Origin: Cryptomeria japonica
Taxonomy: Eukaryota; Streptophyta; Pinopsida; Cupressales; Cupressaceae
Assembly (NCBI RefSeq): GCF_030272615.1
Contig: NC_081405.1
Location: forward strand, 308,240,014 to 308,304,013
Reading direction: 5' to 3'
Length of the DNA: 64,000 nucleotides
Made by a program: the position numbers and the translations under genes. Position 1 is the first letter of the stretch. Each line of letters begins with the position of its first letter. The notes under the pieces were generated by a model. The model did no database searches. It was not told the origin of the DNA and saw nothing but the letters and a program-made list of their open reading frames with translations. Below, one piece after another: positions 1 through 13,100 of this stretch.

Positions 1-1500
1 TACTTGAAGCAATTCTTCTGAGATCCACTCAATATTGGCCTTGTAAAACTACAAGAAGTCCATCAGGCCCCAGGGCTTTATCATTGTTGAGGCTGTTAAT
101 GGCCTTTTGGATTTATTCTATAGAGAAAGGCTTCTTGATCATATCTTCCTCACTATTAGAGATCTTCCTAGGAATGAGATTTCTTCATTGATCAAGAGCA
201 ATTTTGTTTTGTGCAGAATCACAATCTGAAGTAAACAGTCTCTCATAGTACTGGTGGAATGCTTTTTTGATATCCTCAACATCAGTTAACTCTACACCAT
301 GCTCTCAAATTTTGTCAATCCTCTCCTTATACTCCTTCTGCCTAAGCAAGTTGAAAAATAGTTTGGACCCCTTGTCACCAAAATGAAGCCAATCAAGCCT
401 TGATATGATCTTGACTCCTTATGCCTTCTTATGCTGGATATTTATGAGTTTATCTCGAGTGTGAGAGACAATAGAGGAGAGGTCAGTGCTGTGGGGATTG
501 TTTTTAATGAGATCCTTCTGGTAAAGAAGTTGATTAGTGAGTTCCTTCTCCTCCCTCCTACCATCTTTGGCAATCTTAGTGCCAAGAGTCTGGCATAGGG
601 ATCTCCTACATCCCACATTTCTAGTCCATTTGCTGATTGTAGAGGGTTCCTGACAATTACACTTGTTGATATACCTAACTATATATAATGCATTTAAAAC
701 ATCCTATTTTTCCAGTAGCTTCATATTAATCTTAAAGTTTCTATGCTTCTTGGGTTGGGGAGCCAAGGTAGAGTTGACAGAGATATGTGTCAAAATGGAA
801 TGGTGATCAGAAAGGGTGTATGGGATAACCCTAACCACTTCACCTGAGGAATCTTGTTTAAAGGTGCAAGCATTGGATTTGGAATAAAATTTGTCTAACC
901 TAGAATAGATTGTCTTCTTTCCTTGTTGGGAATTTCACCATGTAAACCATATGTTTGTTTGCTCCTTTTTCTGCCCTCTAGGGGATAAAAAGATGCAGAT
1001 TTGACTTCATTATATCCTAGAAAAGTTTCTCTCTACTCTTCTATTCCATTCTCAACCCACCACACTTGTCGTTTGTGCTCTCAATTGTGTTAAAGTCTCC
1101 ACCAAGGATCCAAGGTATGTTGAGGAGCATAGTCATTCATTTCCATAAATTGATTCTATCTCTGTAATCATTAGGTGCATACACAAAACAAATACCAAAT
1201 TTAGAGTTGTCCACTTCCATTACAATCCAAGCAAATCTATTACAGGGGGAGGAACCATTATCTCTAATGCTAAGAGACCATTTTCTATTAATCATGGCAA
1301 GATGCCCATATCTACCTCTGTCATGATTGTTGGTAAAGATCAATGCTTCCTTCCATATGAATATGAGGTTAACCTCAAGGAGGAAGTTGGTGGCCTTGAC
1401 AGTTCAGATTCATGTGTTGATTGGGGAATATTCTAATAATATGTTTTCTATCCCAAGATTCTAGCCCCCGAATGTTCCAAGAGATAATGCTCAGATTCAT
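1..1500 (-). pseudogene. LINE ORF2 fragment: APE-type endonuclease and start of reverse transcriptase
   Basis: Read on the minus strand this is the 5' half of a plant L1-type LINE ORF2. It begins with an ATG at 1500 giving MNLSIISWNIRGLESWDRK, the usual start of the apurinic-type endonuclease that nicks target DNA. Further along come a GGDFN motif near 1105-1120, a SDHHSI motif near 800-815, a WLHFGDKGSKLFF-like linker near 355-390 and ALGPDGL, the first reverse-transcriptase block, near 60-80. Several stops and frameshifts interrupt it, so it is dead. The rest of RT lies before the window. ORF1 ends 9 bases upstream (1510), the normal LINE order. Endonuclease motifs are seen directly; L1 clade assignment is inference. 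Confidence 0.88.
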
Positions 1501-1509
1501 TAGAAACCT

Positions 1510-1750
1510 TTAAGCAGAGTTGTCGTCGACAACCTTGAAGCTGCTGAAGCATTTAGGGAGATCTTTTATGTTGTCCTTCCTTTTGAGGAGGGGTAAGAAT
1601 TTCTTCTTTCCTTTTGATCTCCCTGTTTTCCTTTTAACCTTAATTAAGGGTCCCTCACCATCCATGCTTGGGATTTTACCATCTTCCTCTTCTACACAAT
1701 CAGAGAAATAGGGTTGGTCAAGGAGTTCCTCGGTGTTGGCTAGATAACCA
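1510..1750 (-). pseudogene. LINE ORF1, C-terminal part
   Basis: This is the last 80 or so codons of the LINE ORF1 (Gag-like nucleic-acid-binding protein), ending just before the ORF2 start at 1500. The tail is strongly basic (KVKRKTGRSKGKKK), as expected for RNA binding. The reading frame is cut at 1750, where LTR element A begins. The N-terminal part of the same ORF resumes on the far side of A at about 20529. Bases 1746-1750 (AACCA) resemble 20524-20528 (AACAA), which fits an old 5-bp target duplication with one mismatch. Confidence 0.7.
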
Positions 1751-3177
1751 TGTTGGCATTTGTATGAAGATTGCATTGATGAACTATCGTGTTGTTATTA
1801 ATGTCAATTATAATTGGTAATGGAGTTGTAATATAACCGGTAGTTGAGAAGTGAAGGAAACTGGTATTACTATAGAAGCAGTGACATCAACCGGTAACCC
1901 TAACCTATTGATATGTGGAAACCTAACCGATGGAGCTTGGTGAATCGATTATGTTGATCTATGATGAAATGGTGATCGAAGATGATTATGACACATATGC
2001 ATGATGCACATGATGAGTTTCAAAGTGGTTTTGGCATGTAGAGATAATTGTTTCTCTTGGGAATGAGAGAGTGCATAGCATGAAGTGGAAACCGCGTGAT
2101 GAGTTACAGGATTCAATGAGCGGTGATCAAGGAGCAGTCAAAGTTGTCTTGTACAATGTGCAGATGATTGCTATGTAATCCAATGATCATGTTTGAACTA
2201 ATTTTTTTAAATCTCTATGAGATCTTAGGTCTTGTGATGTGTTACCGACCTATTGTTTTGCCTATAAGGTCGATGAGTTATTTTGTTGTAGTGCTGGAAA
2301 TTTTGGTTAAGTGTAAGTGTGATTGATTTTTGAAGTAGAAGAAGTATCTGCAGAATGTTTGAAGGCAAATAGGAGCATGAAAATGATCTAATCAAGCAGA
2401 GTAGTACTATTTACCAAATCAGCAAAACCCTGTTGTTCTCTACCAATTACAATAGTTAAATCCCTTAACTGGGTAAGATTTAATAGGATTAGTGCTATTT
2501 AAATCCCCTAACTAGGTGATCCATTAGCTTGGATTTCAAATCCTCTATTGAGGTTACTCCTAACAAGGTATTGCTTTTAACAGGGCATTGTAGTCAAAAC
2601 CGGGTGGTCCCTAACAGGATCTGTTCCTAACAGGACATTTTTGTAAAGCTTCTAACAAGGTTTGTCTCCTAATAGGCCAAACTTCAGAAGCATTCATAAT
2701 ACTTGTAGGTATTCATCCCCACCATGGTTTTTCCCATTTGGGTTTCTACATCAAAAATCATTGTGTCAATTGGTGAATGGTTTTTGTGGTTATGTTTTGA
2801 TATTGTTAATTTGTTTTACTGGTAAATCCACTTAGATGTGTTAAGATGACCAACAATGATTTGAAATGTGCTTTTACTATTGTTAGTAAAGAGGTTTGAT
2901 GTTTTGGTTAAATGGTTTGAGAGTTTCAAATCTATTACAATGTTATTTTGTTATGCTAGTCAACCGGTATACTTGATAGTGTAGTTACAGTTTGTAGTTC
3001 AGTGTTTGAACCAATTAGTTCAGTGATTGATTTATAAGTTGGGTTTTGAGTTTGGTGAAATTTTAGTTTATTTTTAATATATTGATTCACCCCCCCTCTC
3101 AGTAGTTGTCTAGATTCTTATTGATTTGTCATATCATCACACCAGACAAGGACCTCTCGTCCCCGTCAAAGTCCTCA
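1751..3177 (+). repeat. Element A leftmost LTR
   Basis: The LTR starts TGTTGGCATTTG and ends ...GTCCTCA, 1427 bp, with the same ends as the copies at 16484 (1428 bp) and 19092 (1432 bp). A pyrimidine-rich TTCACCCCCCCTCTC block lies about 90 bases from the end. Between about 2450 and 2690 there is a run of short CCT(n)AACAGG-type inverted motifs. A 41-base tail after CATATCA (3137-3177) is present in all three complete copies but missing from the partial copy that abuts the primer site at 4015. This LTR is followed not by a primer site but by RT sequence. Confidence 0.8.
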
Positions 3178-3566
3178 AACAGATGAAGAATGGTATTTTT
3201 ATCACACATTCCAAATATGTGAAAGAGGTATTGAAGACATTTGGAATGGGAGACTGTAAACCAGTTGGGACACCAGTGGTTATAGGTTGTAAACTGTCTA
3301 AGAAGGATGTTGCATTTGTTGATGAAAAGGACTACAGGTCTATGATAGGGAAAATGCATTATGTTGTTCACAATAGACCAGATATTTCTCATGCAGTTAG
3401 ATTAGTTGCCAGATTTCAGAAGAACCCAAAAGAGACACACATGGTAGCGGCTAAAAGGATATTCATATATTTGAAAGGTACTATTGATTATGGATTATGG
3501 TATCCATATGCAAGTAACTTTGATTTGAAAGTCTATACAAATGCAGATTGGGCAGGAAATGTTGAT
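3178..3566 (+). pseudogene. Captured RT/RNase H fragment next to the left LTR
   Basis: A piece of copia pol begins exactly after the LTR at AACAGATGAAG, with the frame MKNGIFITHSKYVKEVLK near its start, the SMIGKMHYVVHN and RPDISHAV blocks, and ends at the first RNase H motif NADWAGNVD. It is the same region as 17912-18300 and starts at the same base. It lacks the upstream RT catalytic block, so it is not a functional gene. It belongs to the composite left end of element A. Confidence 0.75.
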
Positions 3567-4009
3567 ATCATATCATCACAGTGGACAAGGACCTCTCGTC
3601 CCCATCAAAGTCCTGAAATAGATGAAGAATGATATTTTTATCACACATTCCAAATATGTGAAAGAGTTATTGAAGAGATTTGGAGTGGGAGACTGTAAAC
3701 CAGTTGGGAGACTATAAATCCACTTAGATGTGTTAAGATGACCGATAGTGATCTGAAATGTTCTTTTACTATTGTTAGTAAAGAGGTTTGATATTTTGCT
3801 TAAATGGTTTGAGAGTTTTAGATCTGTTACACTATTATTTTGTTATGCTAGTCAACCGGTATACTTGATAGTGCAGTTGTAGTTTGTAACTTTGAGTGAT
3901 TGATTTATGAGTTGGGTTTTGAGTTTGGTGATAGTTTAGTTTGTTTTCTATCTACTGATTCACCCCCCCTCTTAGTAGTTGTCTAGATCCTTATTGGTTC
4001 ATCATATCA
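3567..4009 (+). repeat. Second LTR-tail plus RT fragment and partial LTR, composite left end of A
   Basis: From 3567 the sequence repeats an LTR end (ATCATATCA plus the 41-base tail) and then about 100 bases of the same RT fragment (3617-3713). It then jumps into the middle of an LTR at 3714 (matching 2823 onward) and runs to an LTR end at 4009. This is a second, shorter copy of the LTR-tail/RT junction at 3137-3182. It joins directly to the primer-binding site of element A. Confidence 0.7.
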
Positions 4010-4014
4010 TTAAT

Positions 4015-4026
4015 TGGTTTCAGAGC
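4015..4026 (+). promoter_or_regulatory. Primer-binding site of element A
   Basis: TGGTTTCAGAGC differs by one base from TGGTATCAGAGC, the usual initiator-methionine tRNA primer site of plant copia elements, which is present perfectly in element B. It lies 5 bases after the LTR end CATATCA and about 57 bases before the gag start codon. Confidence 0.8.
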
Positions 4027-4082
4027 ATTTCAGGTCCTCTAGTGTCTAAGCCTAACAACTTGAGGTAAAGATCTAGAAGAAC

Positions 4083-5042
4083 ATGATGAATAAAGAAGGT
4101 CCAAACGTCAATAGGGAAAACTACAAAATATGGAGTGATAGGATGAAGATATATATCAAAAGCTTAGGAAGTCAATATTGGGAACATGTTGTTACCAAAT
4201 ATATCTTGCTTAGTGGGATTCTGTCTGATGTTTAAAAGAAGGAGCAACAAGAGAATAATCAAGCATTGGAGGCCATTACCAGTTCCTTGTCCGATTTAGA
4301 GTATGTTGATGTCCTTGGTTTGAAGACTGCTTATGATGTGTGGAAGAAACTTGAGGATATCTATAGCGGCAATGAGCATGTGAAGAGTGCTAAAGAGGAG
4401 AGTTTGAAAGATAAATTTTATGACATGTAGTTGACTGAAGGTGAGAACATTCAACAATATGGTCATAAGATAAAAGAGATAGTTTGTGAGATCAAAAGTG
4501 CTGGTGATAAAGTGGAGGATACCACAGTGGTTAGTAAGGTGTTGAGAACCCTTCTAACATTCCACGCTATCCAAGTTGCAGCCATTCAAGAACTAAAGTC
4601 TATTGATAAAACAAAGGTAACTCTTGACTCCATCATTGGTAAACTAACTGCATTTGAATTAAATAATCCACCTGTAAGGAAAAGTAGAGATGTTAGTCAC
4701 AGTCATGAGTCCGGATCCAACAGAGAAGTTGATGATGAAGACAGTTTGATTGAGCTTAAAGCATTGTTGGCCAAGCGGTTACCCAGAGGTATTGGTAAGT
4801 ACAAAGGTAAATAACCTTTGAAGTGTTTTCCATGTAACTGGATTGGACATATTGCATCTAACTGTCCAAATGTAGATAAAAGAATAAACGTGAGAAGTAT
4901 AAGAAGTACAAATGAAAAAGTAAAAGAGATTGCCTCATTGCAGTTGATAGAGGAATCACAGATGAGGAATCTGAGAGAGATGCAAATGAAGACATTGTCT
5001 TTGTTTCCATTAAAGAGGAGACATCTGATCAGAAGGCATTAG
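4083..5042 (+). pseudogene. gag: Element A Gag
   Basis: Copia-type Gag, the particle-forming, RNA-packaging protein. The start codon at 4083 gives an N-terminal NRENYKIWSDRMK block, the conserved opening of plant copia Gag (UBN2/DUF4219 type). A lysine- and serine-rich stretch precedes one CCHC zinc knuckle, CFPCNWIGHIASNC, near residue 245. In-frame stops fall at about 4235, 4430 and 4812, so the frame is no longer open. Protease follows immediately. Confidence 0.85.
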
Positions 5043-7019
5043 TTTCTCACATGGATATTTCTGATGATTGGATTATAGATAGTGGTTGTTAACACCACAT
5101 GACCGGTGACCAGAGTAATTTTCTTTGAATGAATTTGATGGAGGTGTTGTGAGATTTGGAAATGACTCACCTTGCATGGTAAAAGGAAAGGGAACCATTT
5201 CTCTTAATGGAAAGAACAATGCAGATGATGTCTACTGGGTTGAAGGACTGAAAACAATTTGTTGAGTGTTTCTCAACTCAACGACAGAGGTTATCCATTG
5301 GAATTCAAGAATAATATGTGCAAAATCTATGGAAGCAAAGATGAACTGATTGCAACTGAAAAGTAGACAAAAGGTAACTTTTTTTACCTAAATTCTAAAG
5401 TTGACAATTGTTTAATTGCTAAAGTAGAAGATAGTGGCCTTGGCATCGGAGATTTTGTCATGTAAACTTTGATAACATTATCAAAGTCAGTAAGTACAAG
5501 TCTGTAAGAGGTTTGCCTCAGTTGGATAAACAGATGAATGCTCTGTTTAAGGAATGTCAATTAGGGAAGATGACATCCTCAACTTTTAAGAGAAAATCTT
5601 TCTCAGCAGAAAATTTGCTAGATTTTGCTCATACAGACCTTTGTAGACCAATAAGGACTAGAATTATTCAAAGTGATTGGTATTTTATGATCTTCACTAA
5701 TGATTTCTCAAGAATGATGTGGGTCACATTCTTGAAGGATAAAACATAAGCCTTTATAAATTTTAAGGCATTCAGGGCCTTAGCTAAAAAAGAAAGTGGA
5801 AAGAAGATAAAGTGCTTGAGAACTAATCAAGGTGGTGAATTTACTTCAGAGGAATTCACTAGATATTGTGAAGACAATGGAATTAAGAGGCAAATTTCTA
5901 CACTAAGGATACCACACTAGAATGGTATTACAAAGAGGAACAACTGGTTAGTTGTTGAAGCTACTAAAACTATGCTAATACAAGGAGGTGTAGCTAAAAC
6001 TTTGCGGAGAGAAGCTGCCAGCACAACTGTCTACACAATGAACCTAATATTGGTTAAAAGAGGTAAGGATAAAAATCCTTATGAATAATGGTATGGTAGA
6101 TCACCTAATGTTACTTTAAGGTTTTTGGCAACAAATATTTTAAGAGAGGTGACTATGTTGGTAAGTTTGATGCTAAGAGTGATGCAGGCATATTTCTTGG
6201 TTACTCCACCAAGAGAAAAGACTACAAATGTTACAAAAACCGAACAAAGAAAATAATTGAAAGTGTTGATATCCGAGTGGATGAGTGTCCTAAAGATACA
6301 GGAGAAACTAGTGAGGAGAAGAAGGAAGATGAACCTTGCATTCTGATTTTGGAACCAAAACTGATGAAACCAGAAGTTGGTGAAATGAATGTTGCTGTAG
6401 TACCAGTTCAATTGGAATAGGTAGATTCTGTAGTAGATGAAGATAGTGAGGAAGATGAACCTGAAGATAATGATCATGTTATTCCAAGGTATGTAAGACT
6501 CAATCATAATCTTGATCAAATTATTAGAGATAAAGATTGCGGTGTGTTAACCAGAAGAAGAATTAGAGAGAATTCTTGTATGATATCCACTATTGAGCCT
6601 AGAGCTGTGAAGGAAACCTTTGGAGATGATCACTGGATCAAGGCTATGGAAGAGGAGCTTGACTAGGTTGTGAAGAACAATGCATGGACCCTAGTACCCA
6701 AACTGGTAAACAAAAATGTATTAGGTACTAAATGGGTATTCAAGAATAAACTGAATGAAGATGGAGTAGTAGTCATAAACAAAGCCAGATTGGTATGCAA
6801 AGGTTATGCACAAGAAGAAGGCGAAGACTATGGCGAGACATTTGCACCAGTTGCTAGATTGGAAGGTGTTAGGACTCTACTTGCATTTGCAGCATATAGA
6901 GGATTCAAAGTATATTAGATAGATGTGAAGTCAACATTTCTAAATGGAATACGAGAAGAGGAAGTCTACATTGAACAACCAGATGGTTATGCTTTGACTG
7001 ATGCAAAGGATATGGTGTG
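5043..7019 (+). pseudogene. pol: Element A pol, first half: protease, integrase and start of RT
   Basis: Protease is shown by WIIDSGC followed by a stop and HHMTGD near 5070-5105, the aspartic active site with the next serine turned into a stop. Integrase spans about 5480-6110. Its zinc-side LFKECQLGKM and first catalytic HTDL are present, but the second aspartate block reads LRTNQGGEF instead of the usual SDNGGEF, and the glutamate block reads NGITKRNN instead of NGVVERKN, so two catalytic residues are lost. RT begins near 6600 (WIKAMEEELD) and continues through ARLVCKGYAQ and FAPVARLE. The frame stops at 7019, where element B is inserted, and resumes at 15027. Confidence 0.87.
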
Positions 7020-7024
7020 TAAAC

Positions 7025-8173
7025 TGTTACTACTTATCAAATTGCCATTAGTTTTTATATTCAAAGTCATACTATATACTCTAGTCGGTTAACACTACCG
7101 AATCATGCAGTTGGTATACATAGAGAAGTCGGTATGCACAGTCTAGTCGGTTACAGAGGAAAGCAGTCACAGAATGCAGTATACACCAAGCTGTCTACCG
7201 AGTATCTTTTTAAGACTACCGAGCATCAAAGATGACACACCGAGTTAATATACACCGAGTGAAACATGTTACTAGATACATTGAACCTGGACATGCATAT
7301 GAAAACGTGTTACAAGATCAAGGCACATCTAATCGTTATCACATTGGAAATTGTACCAGAAGATTGTGTATGATTTTGATATCAATCTAACCAATGAAAT
7401 ATTTTGTATAGTTATTCATTCGAGGAATCATGTTTGTAAGATCGAAGCAATGAATTGGATCACCGTCTTAAGAGATCTATTTATACAACATGAGTTAAAA
7501 GGTGTATGTATGAAAAAAGAAGACTGTTACAAAGACACAGAGGTCACTGAGAAGGTTTTCAGAGAACAGTTGAAGAACAGAGTAAATAGAAGGGTTTACC
7601 GAGTTACTATATGGGTTACCAAGGTATGCTATAAGCAAGGTAATCTATTTTGAGCACATAGAATCTGCTATAACATTTCAGATGTAAAGTTGCAGATATT
7701 TGTAATGATTTTATTGTAATATTGTGAAGTTGAAAGAGAAACCTTTAATAGGGTAAAAGACTCTAATCAAGTCTATAAATTGTAAAGCCTCTAACTAGGT
7801 GCAGCATTCAGAATAAATGTTTTAAAATCCTTTAGCAAGGTAGATCTAATAGATCTTGTTACTCCTAATAGGGTAAGCTATCAGAAATAGCTAATATGTA
7901 GCTCTAACTAAGCACTCTTTATTATTGCAGTAGTGAAGTTGTGGGTGCCATCCCCACCACAGTTTTTCTCTCTAACCAAGAGTTTCTGTGTAACCAAAAT
8001 ATGTGTTATGGGGTGAATCATGTATGATTGCTATCTATTTGTTTTAACTTTATTTTATGTTACTGCACTATTCTATTTATGCATAACAATAAAGTTATTA
8101 ATCAAGAAAAGTTTTGGAGTACTGATTCACCCCTCCCCTCTCAATACATTAACTTTCCATATTGGGCCTAACA
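7025..8173 (+). repeat. Element B 5' LTR
   Basis: This is a 1149-bp LTR with TG...CA ends. Near 7735-7900 it carries the run of CCTTTAATAGGG / CCTCTAACTAGG mini-inverted motifs also seen in the A and C LTRs. A TTCACCCCTCCCCTCTC block lies about 45 bases before the end. Short open frames inside it are not genes. Confidence 0.9.
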
Positions 8174-8175
8174 AT

Positions 8176-8187
8176 TGGTATCAGAGC
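8176..8187 (+). promoter_or_regulatory. Primer-binding site of element B
   Basis: TGGTATCAGAGC lies 2 bases after the 5' LTR and is the perfect initiator-Met-type primer site of plant copia elements. It gives the plus-strand orientation of B. Confidence 0.9.
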
Positions 8188-8235
8188 TTGAATCTTGGAA
8201 AAGGGTTTAACTACCTAAAGAGAAAGATCTTATCA

Positions 8236-9504
8236 ATGGAAGGCTACAAACAATCTTAGAGGATTGTGTATCTGCAAGAAGAGCTAGATCATGCTAATCA
8301 AGTGATTGAAGACATGCAAAGGCAAATGCAAAAATCTCTGAAAGTAAGAAGAAGATTATTTGATGATTTGCAGGACTCTCAAGAGTTAGTGGAACAAATT
8401 GAGACATCATCTGATAATAGTATATCTGAAGAGACTGAAGAAATGATTGGAGTATTGAAAGAAAAGAACAAAGCACTGGTTGATCAACTAAAAGCAATGA
8501 AAAGAGAACATGAACATTTCAGCACACAAATGACTAAAAATCTAGATGCACTAAGGACAACTAAGGATAAAGCAAGAGATCTAGAAAGAGAGAAACAACA
8601 ACTTGAAGTCTTAGTATCTGATAAGAATGATGAAATGATAAGGTTGACTGAGATTCAACAAAATATGACAGATCAACTAGGTTATGCACATCATGAAGCA
8701 ATTCTGAAGAATGATGAAAATCAAGCATTGAAACTTGAAGTATCAAGGTTGACCAATGAACTTGAAACAAAGAAAAAATCCAAAGAAACACTGAAGAAGA
8801 GTTATGAAGCATCAAAGATGTTGGATGAGCAACTAAATACAAGAAGACCCAACAGACATGTAGGACTTGGTTACAAAGGAAAAGACTCTACTGAGAAAGG
8901 AATTCATACTACTGAGAGAGGAGAATCATCAAAGCAAGCTGGAAATAGGAATAACATCAAAAGAAAGAAGCTAATTTGCTACGACTGTGGAAATCAAGGT
9001 CACAGTGCCAACATATGCCAAATCAGAAAAGGTAAGCAACCGAATATCACTAAGTCCAATGGTTATTGTTACAATTGCAATAAATATGGTCACACATCTA
9101 ATCAATGTAGGACAAAGTCTGTTAACAACTATCAGAAGGCAAAATTCAAAGGGTTTTGTAGAAACTGCAATAGATATGGACATAGTATTGAGAAGTGCTA
9201 GCTTAAGCAAAAGAACTACATGTGGTCTGCACACCGAGCAAACACTAGAAGTTACCGAACTCACACAAATCCTTACCAACAATATGCAACAGTACCATGG
9301 GATTACAACACAAGGATATGGTGTGAATGTTGTGGAAGATATGGACATATTAGTGCTAACTATTTTATAAGGTTTGGAATGAACAACCGAAGATCATGGA
9401 GAAATCCTGGTATGGCATGTTGTCATTGTCAGAAAGTTGGACACTTGGCTGGAGATTGCAGAGATCAACCTAGAGGAGACATTGAAGAAATAAAAGAGAA
9501 ATAA
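8236..9504 (+). pseudogene. gag: Element B Gag: coiled coil and five zinc knuckles
   Basis: The start codon at 8236 gives MEGYKQS, then a stop (8257) and a continuous frame to 9504 broken only by one more stop at 9199. Residues 10-200 are a highly charged heptad-like coiled coil. The C-terminal third has CCHC knuckles CYDCGNQGHSANIC, CYNCNKYGHTSNQC, CRNCNRYGHSIEKC, a fourth that has lost its last cysteine (CECCGRYGHISANY) and CCHCQKVGHLAGDC. Coiled coil plus knuckles is the usual layout of Sirevirus Gag. Five knuckles is many for copia. With only two stops in about 420 codons it is a young or recently constrained copy. Confidence 0.85.
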
Positions 9505-10135
9505 AAGATGATTTGGAAAAAGAAGGAAATTGTGTCAAATGAACAAAGCACCTTACCTACTGAGTTAGGTGCACCTATTCCAAATTAATCAGCAAAGGTA
9601 TTAAGGGATTGCATTTTCTGAAGGTTAAAATCATAACAACTCCTATTCTATTATGTACTAAATTCAAAATTTGCATAGTTAAGATGCATTAGTAAGTTTG
9701 AAATTCTATCAAAAGTACTTTACAGGAAACTTGTCAAGTCAGTGAATACATGAAGCCTGTCAAGTCGGTAAATGAAGGAAATTTGGTTACTTGGTTAAAA
9801 TGAGAAAGGAGAGTAAATCAGTTAAAGAGGAACTGAGTGCATTTAATGTTTTTGACCTAACCCGCATAGAGCCTGATAAGGTATTTTGTGTACTTAAAAG
9901 CATTTTCGTGGTCATTTACACTTACCAAGTTTTCAAAAGAGCAGAGCAGAGTGATTCCAAGGCGATCAAACCTCATTCAAAGTGAATTCAAGGTATTTAC
10001 ATTAAATCTCATCACATTGTTAAGCTAGCTTACTGATCTTATCAAATTGTTATTATCTGCTGAGTGTGAAGCACCTGCTGTTTGTAAACCACCAAACCCT
10101 AAGGATAGTTTGCTAAGTTTTACCTGAAATCTACA
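9505..10135 (+). other. Element B spacer between Gag and accessory ORF
   Basis: About 630 bases without a convincing gene; a 64-codon frame at 9791-9985 has no recognisable content. The last 60 bases before the accessory start contain AACCCTAA in a short pyrimidine-rich context like a plant 5' UTR. The equivalent spacer in element C also ends with AACCCTAG repeats. This hints that the accessory ORF may have its own transcript or come from a captured cDNA. Confidence 0.4.
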
Positions 10136-13100
10136 ATGGCGCCCAAGATCCAAGATCCCATAGTTGTCAAAAATGTAGAGAAGCCCTCACTGAAATACAC
10201 TTTGACTCCTAAAGTCGCCTTTGAACCGGATGACAAAACCGCCTTTTCACTCATCCCGGATCGAGTCTTAGTCGAAGATGTTAGATTCTTCACCAAATGC
10301 CATGTTGAAGAACTCGGTCATGTTGAGATAAGAGACACCTATGATGAACTATGTAGCTATGGTGTATTAAACAACAAGTATGAACACATCAAAATCAAAG
10401 GATTGACTGAAGCCCTAACCTATCCTCGTGTGTTCAAGCCCCAATGGGTCAATTTTTTTTTAAGCAGAGTTCATGATGATTTCATGTGGCTAGAAGAGAA
10501 ACCATTCAAAATCACCAAGGAAATCATTCATGTGATCACCGGTTATCCTATCTATGATCATGCATGAGCTCAGAAGATGATATCACAGAAGGAATTGATC
10601 AGTTTAATCAGAGTGGAATCTGATTACAAAGGACTAAAACTGAACAATGTCACTGATGCAGAACTTAAGTTTTCTATTAGAGTAACTGGTTACTGTTTCT
10701 TCCAATCAGTAAGGGAAAACAGTGTACCCTGTGCAACAGTTGACATAGCATATAAAATTGTGAAAAAGGGAATGAAAATTGACTTCTGAAAAACCTGTTT
10801 GAGAATCTGAACACAATAAGGAAGCCGAAGAAGAACAACTCGGCAAATACTCTAAAGTTTGGTTCACTTCTTGTATGCATGTTTTTCTACTTTGAAAAAT
10901 TCTTTCCATCAGTCGGTAAAGTAGTTTGGGAGCTACATCGACCAATCACCCATCAGATTAATGACTTTATTAAGAAACTAGGTGATAATTTCAATGATAT
11001 AATGGATGATTATTTCAACAAATTTTAGGAGAAAATGCACAACAGGTACCGGATTCCACCCCAACTAGTGGAGAAATATAAAGATGGCATATGCTTTGAG
11101 GTAGAAACTGATTACTGTTATGTGAATGCTATGGAACCAAGAACTCAATCTTTGCCACCTATGGGTTACGAGATTGACTTTGATATCACACAACAACAAA
11201 TTGATGCATATCTTTCATTACCAAGGCATGCTACTGAACTGAGATATGGAACCTATGAAGAGGTGAAGGGAAAAGTAAAAATGAGCATTATAGTACCCAA
11301 AGCTACAAGAAAAGCAACAAAGATGATAAAGGTTTTAATGGAGAAATTCGGAGAAGAATCTTCCTCCACACTTGTCAAAGGCACTCTTGCCATCACTGAA
11401 GAGGAATCAGAAGCTCAAGAGGCAGAAATAACATTGAGAACCAAATTGCCTAAGGGTAAAGTGTTAAAAAGAAAGAAACAGGACACTTCACAGGCCCTAC
11501 TGACTCCTCCAACAAAGAGACCTAACACTAGAGCATCAACTACATCACCGAGTAAGAAACAAAAGAGTGTTACTGCTCCCAAGGTAACCAAGACCTACAA
11601 GAAGTCTACTTGGAGACTCATTTTGGCAAAAGAGTCTAGTGATACAGAATCAAAAGATGCAAACAAATTCCAGATTGTCAAGAGCAAGAAGGTAAATATA
11701 CATAGTGTTGAAAACTTTTGTGCCAATCTAAAAGAATATGGTGGATTTGGTTCTTTTAGATATGTCAAGTATGAAACAAGAAATAATGATGAGAAGAGAC
11801 AAATTGAAGAAGCCGTCATCTATACACTTCTAAAGTTTTGGCTAGCTCCATTGGAACTAGTAAAGTCACTTCCAAATGAACTTTACTTGCATATTGATAA
11901 TAGGTGGAAGTATGCAATAGACTCAAAGAAACAAATCAAAGAAAGAACTCTAGTCCATCTATTTCCTAATATGTCTGTAGCAGAAATAAAGGAACATTTG
12001 ACAACCTACAATTCAAAATTTCTTGTCAAACAAAGAGCCTTAAAACTGATGAATGGGCTATATATTGATGTAGAAAATGAGACAAAAGAAAAATGGCAAG
12101 AAATCTTCAAAGTCAAAGATGTCGGTGAAAAATCTACAGTTGAAAACGTTGATGTCACCGAGCACGATCCTGATGTCATCAAGAACGATCCTGATGTCAC
12201 CGAGCATGGTCCTGATGTTACCAAACAAGACCTGATTGACACTATTCAAATTGATGAAGATGTCATGGATATAGAGGAACAGGAGCAGGAAATGATAGAA
12301 GGCACTACATATGCAAAACTTGTATCTAGTGAATCCATATTAGAACAAGTTTAGCCTTATCCACCGATCACTCAACCTATCTCTACCGAAGCTCCTCAAG
12401 ATACAGCACAAGGCACCGAAGGTCACAAGTTTGCAACAGGAGAAGATACTACTCAAGAACAAACCTCTCAAGTACCTTTGAGCACTGAAAATGTAGCAGC
12501 TAAGATACCTAGTACCGAGACACCAAAAGACACCACAACAGCTACAGGAACTGACCAAAGTGTTGTCTCTACCAAGCAACCTACTGAGGGTCAGCAAGCC
12601 TCTCAAGCTATTGTCTTGGTCCAACCAACCAAAGGTAAAGAGAAGAAGGTGAAAAAGCATAGTTTCAAAGTTGATTTATCTAAACCAATAGTGTTGCCCA
12701 ATGTGGATATATCAAAATTAAAGGGGCAAGCACTCATTGATTTTGGTGAACTATGAAAAGCAAAGGCTGAACAAGAAAAATAGATGGCCATACAAAAGAA
12801 GAATAAAGTACTTCAGAAGGTGAAGACACTGCTATCAGATATGCTACCTACAACTACAGTGTCAACCGACGTAGCCATCCATATTCAACTGGATGAACTC
12901 CTTAATCAAATAGAAACATTCAGAGTTGATGCATCTGAGTACTTGAGCAAGCTAAAAGACACGAAGCTTACTGCAAAAATGATAGAAGAGGTACAAAAAG
13001 CTCTAGCTATTGGCAAAGTCAAACTTGTCAAATTCATTGCTGAGTTGTCCCCTCAACTCAAGCACATTCTTTATTTATTTTAGAAACTCTGTACATTTTC

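Noticed and set aside
1520-1711. Plus-strand 63-codon frame over the LINE ORF1 end
   Set aside because: Antisense of the basic ORF1 tail.
8971-9348. Minus-strand 125-codon frame rich in Cys and Val
   Set aside because: Antisense of the zinc-knuckle region of element B Gag.
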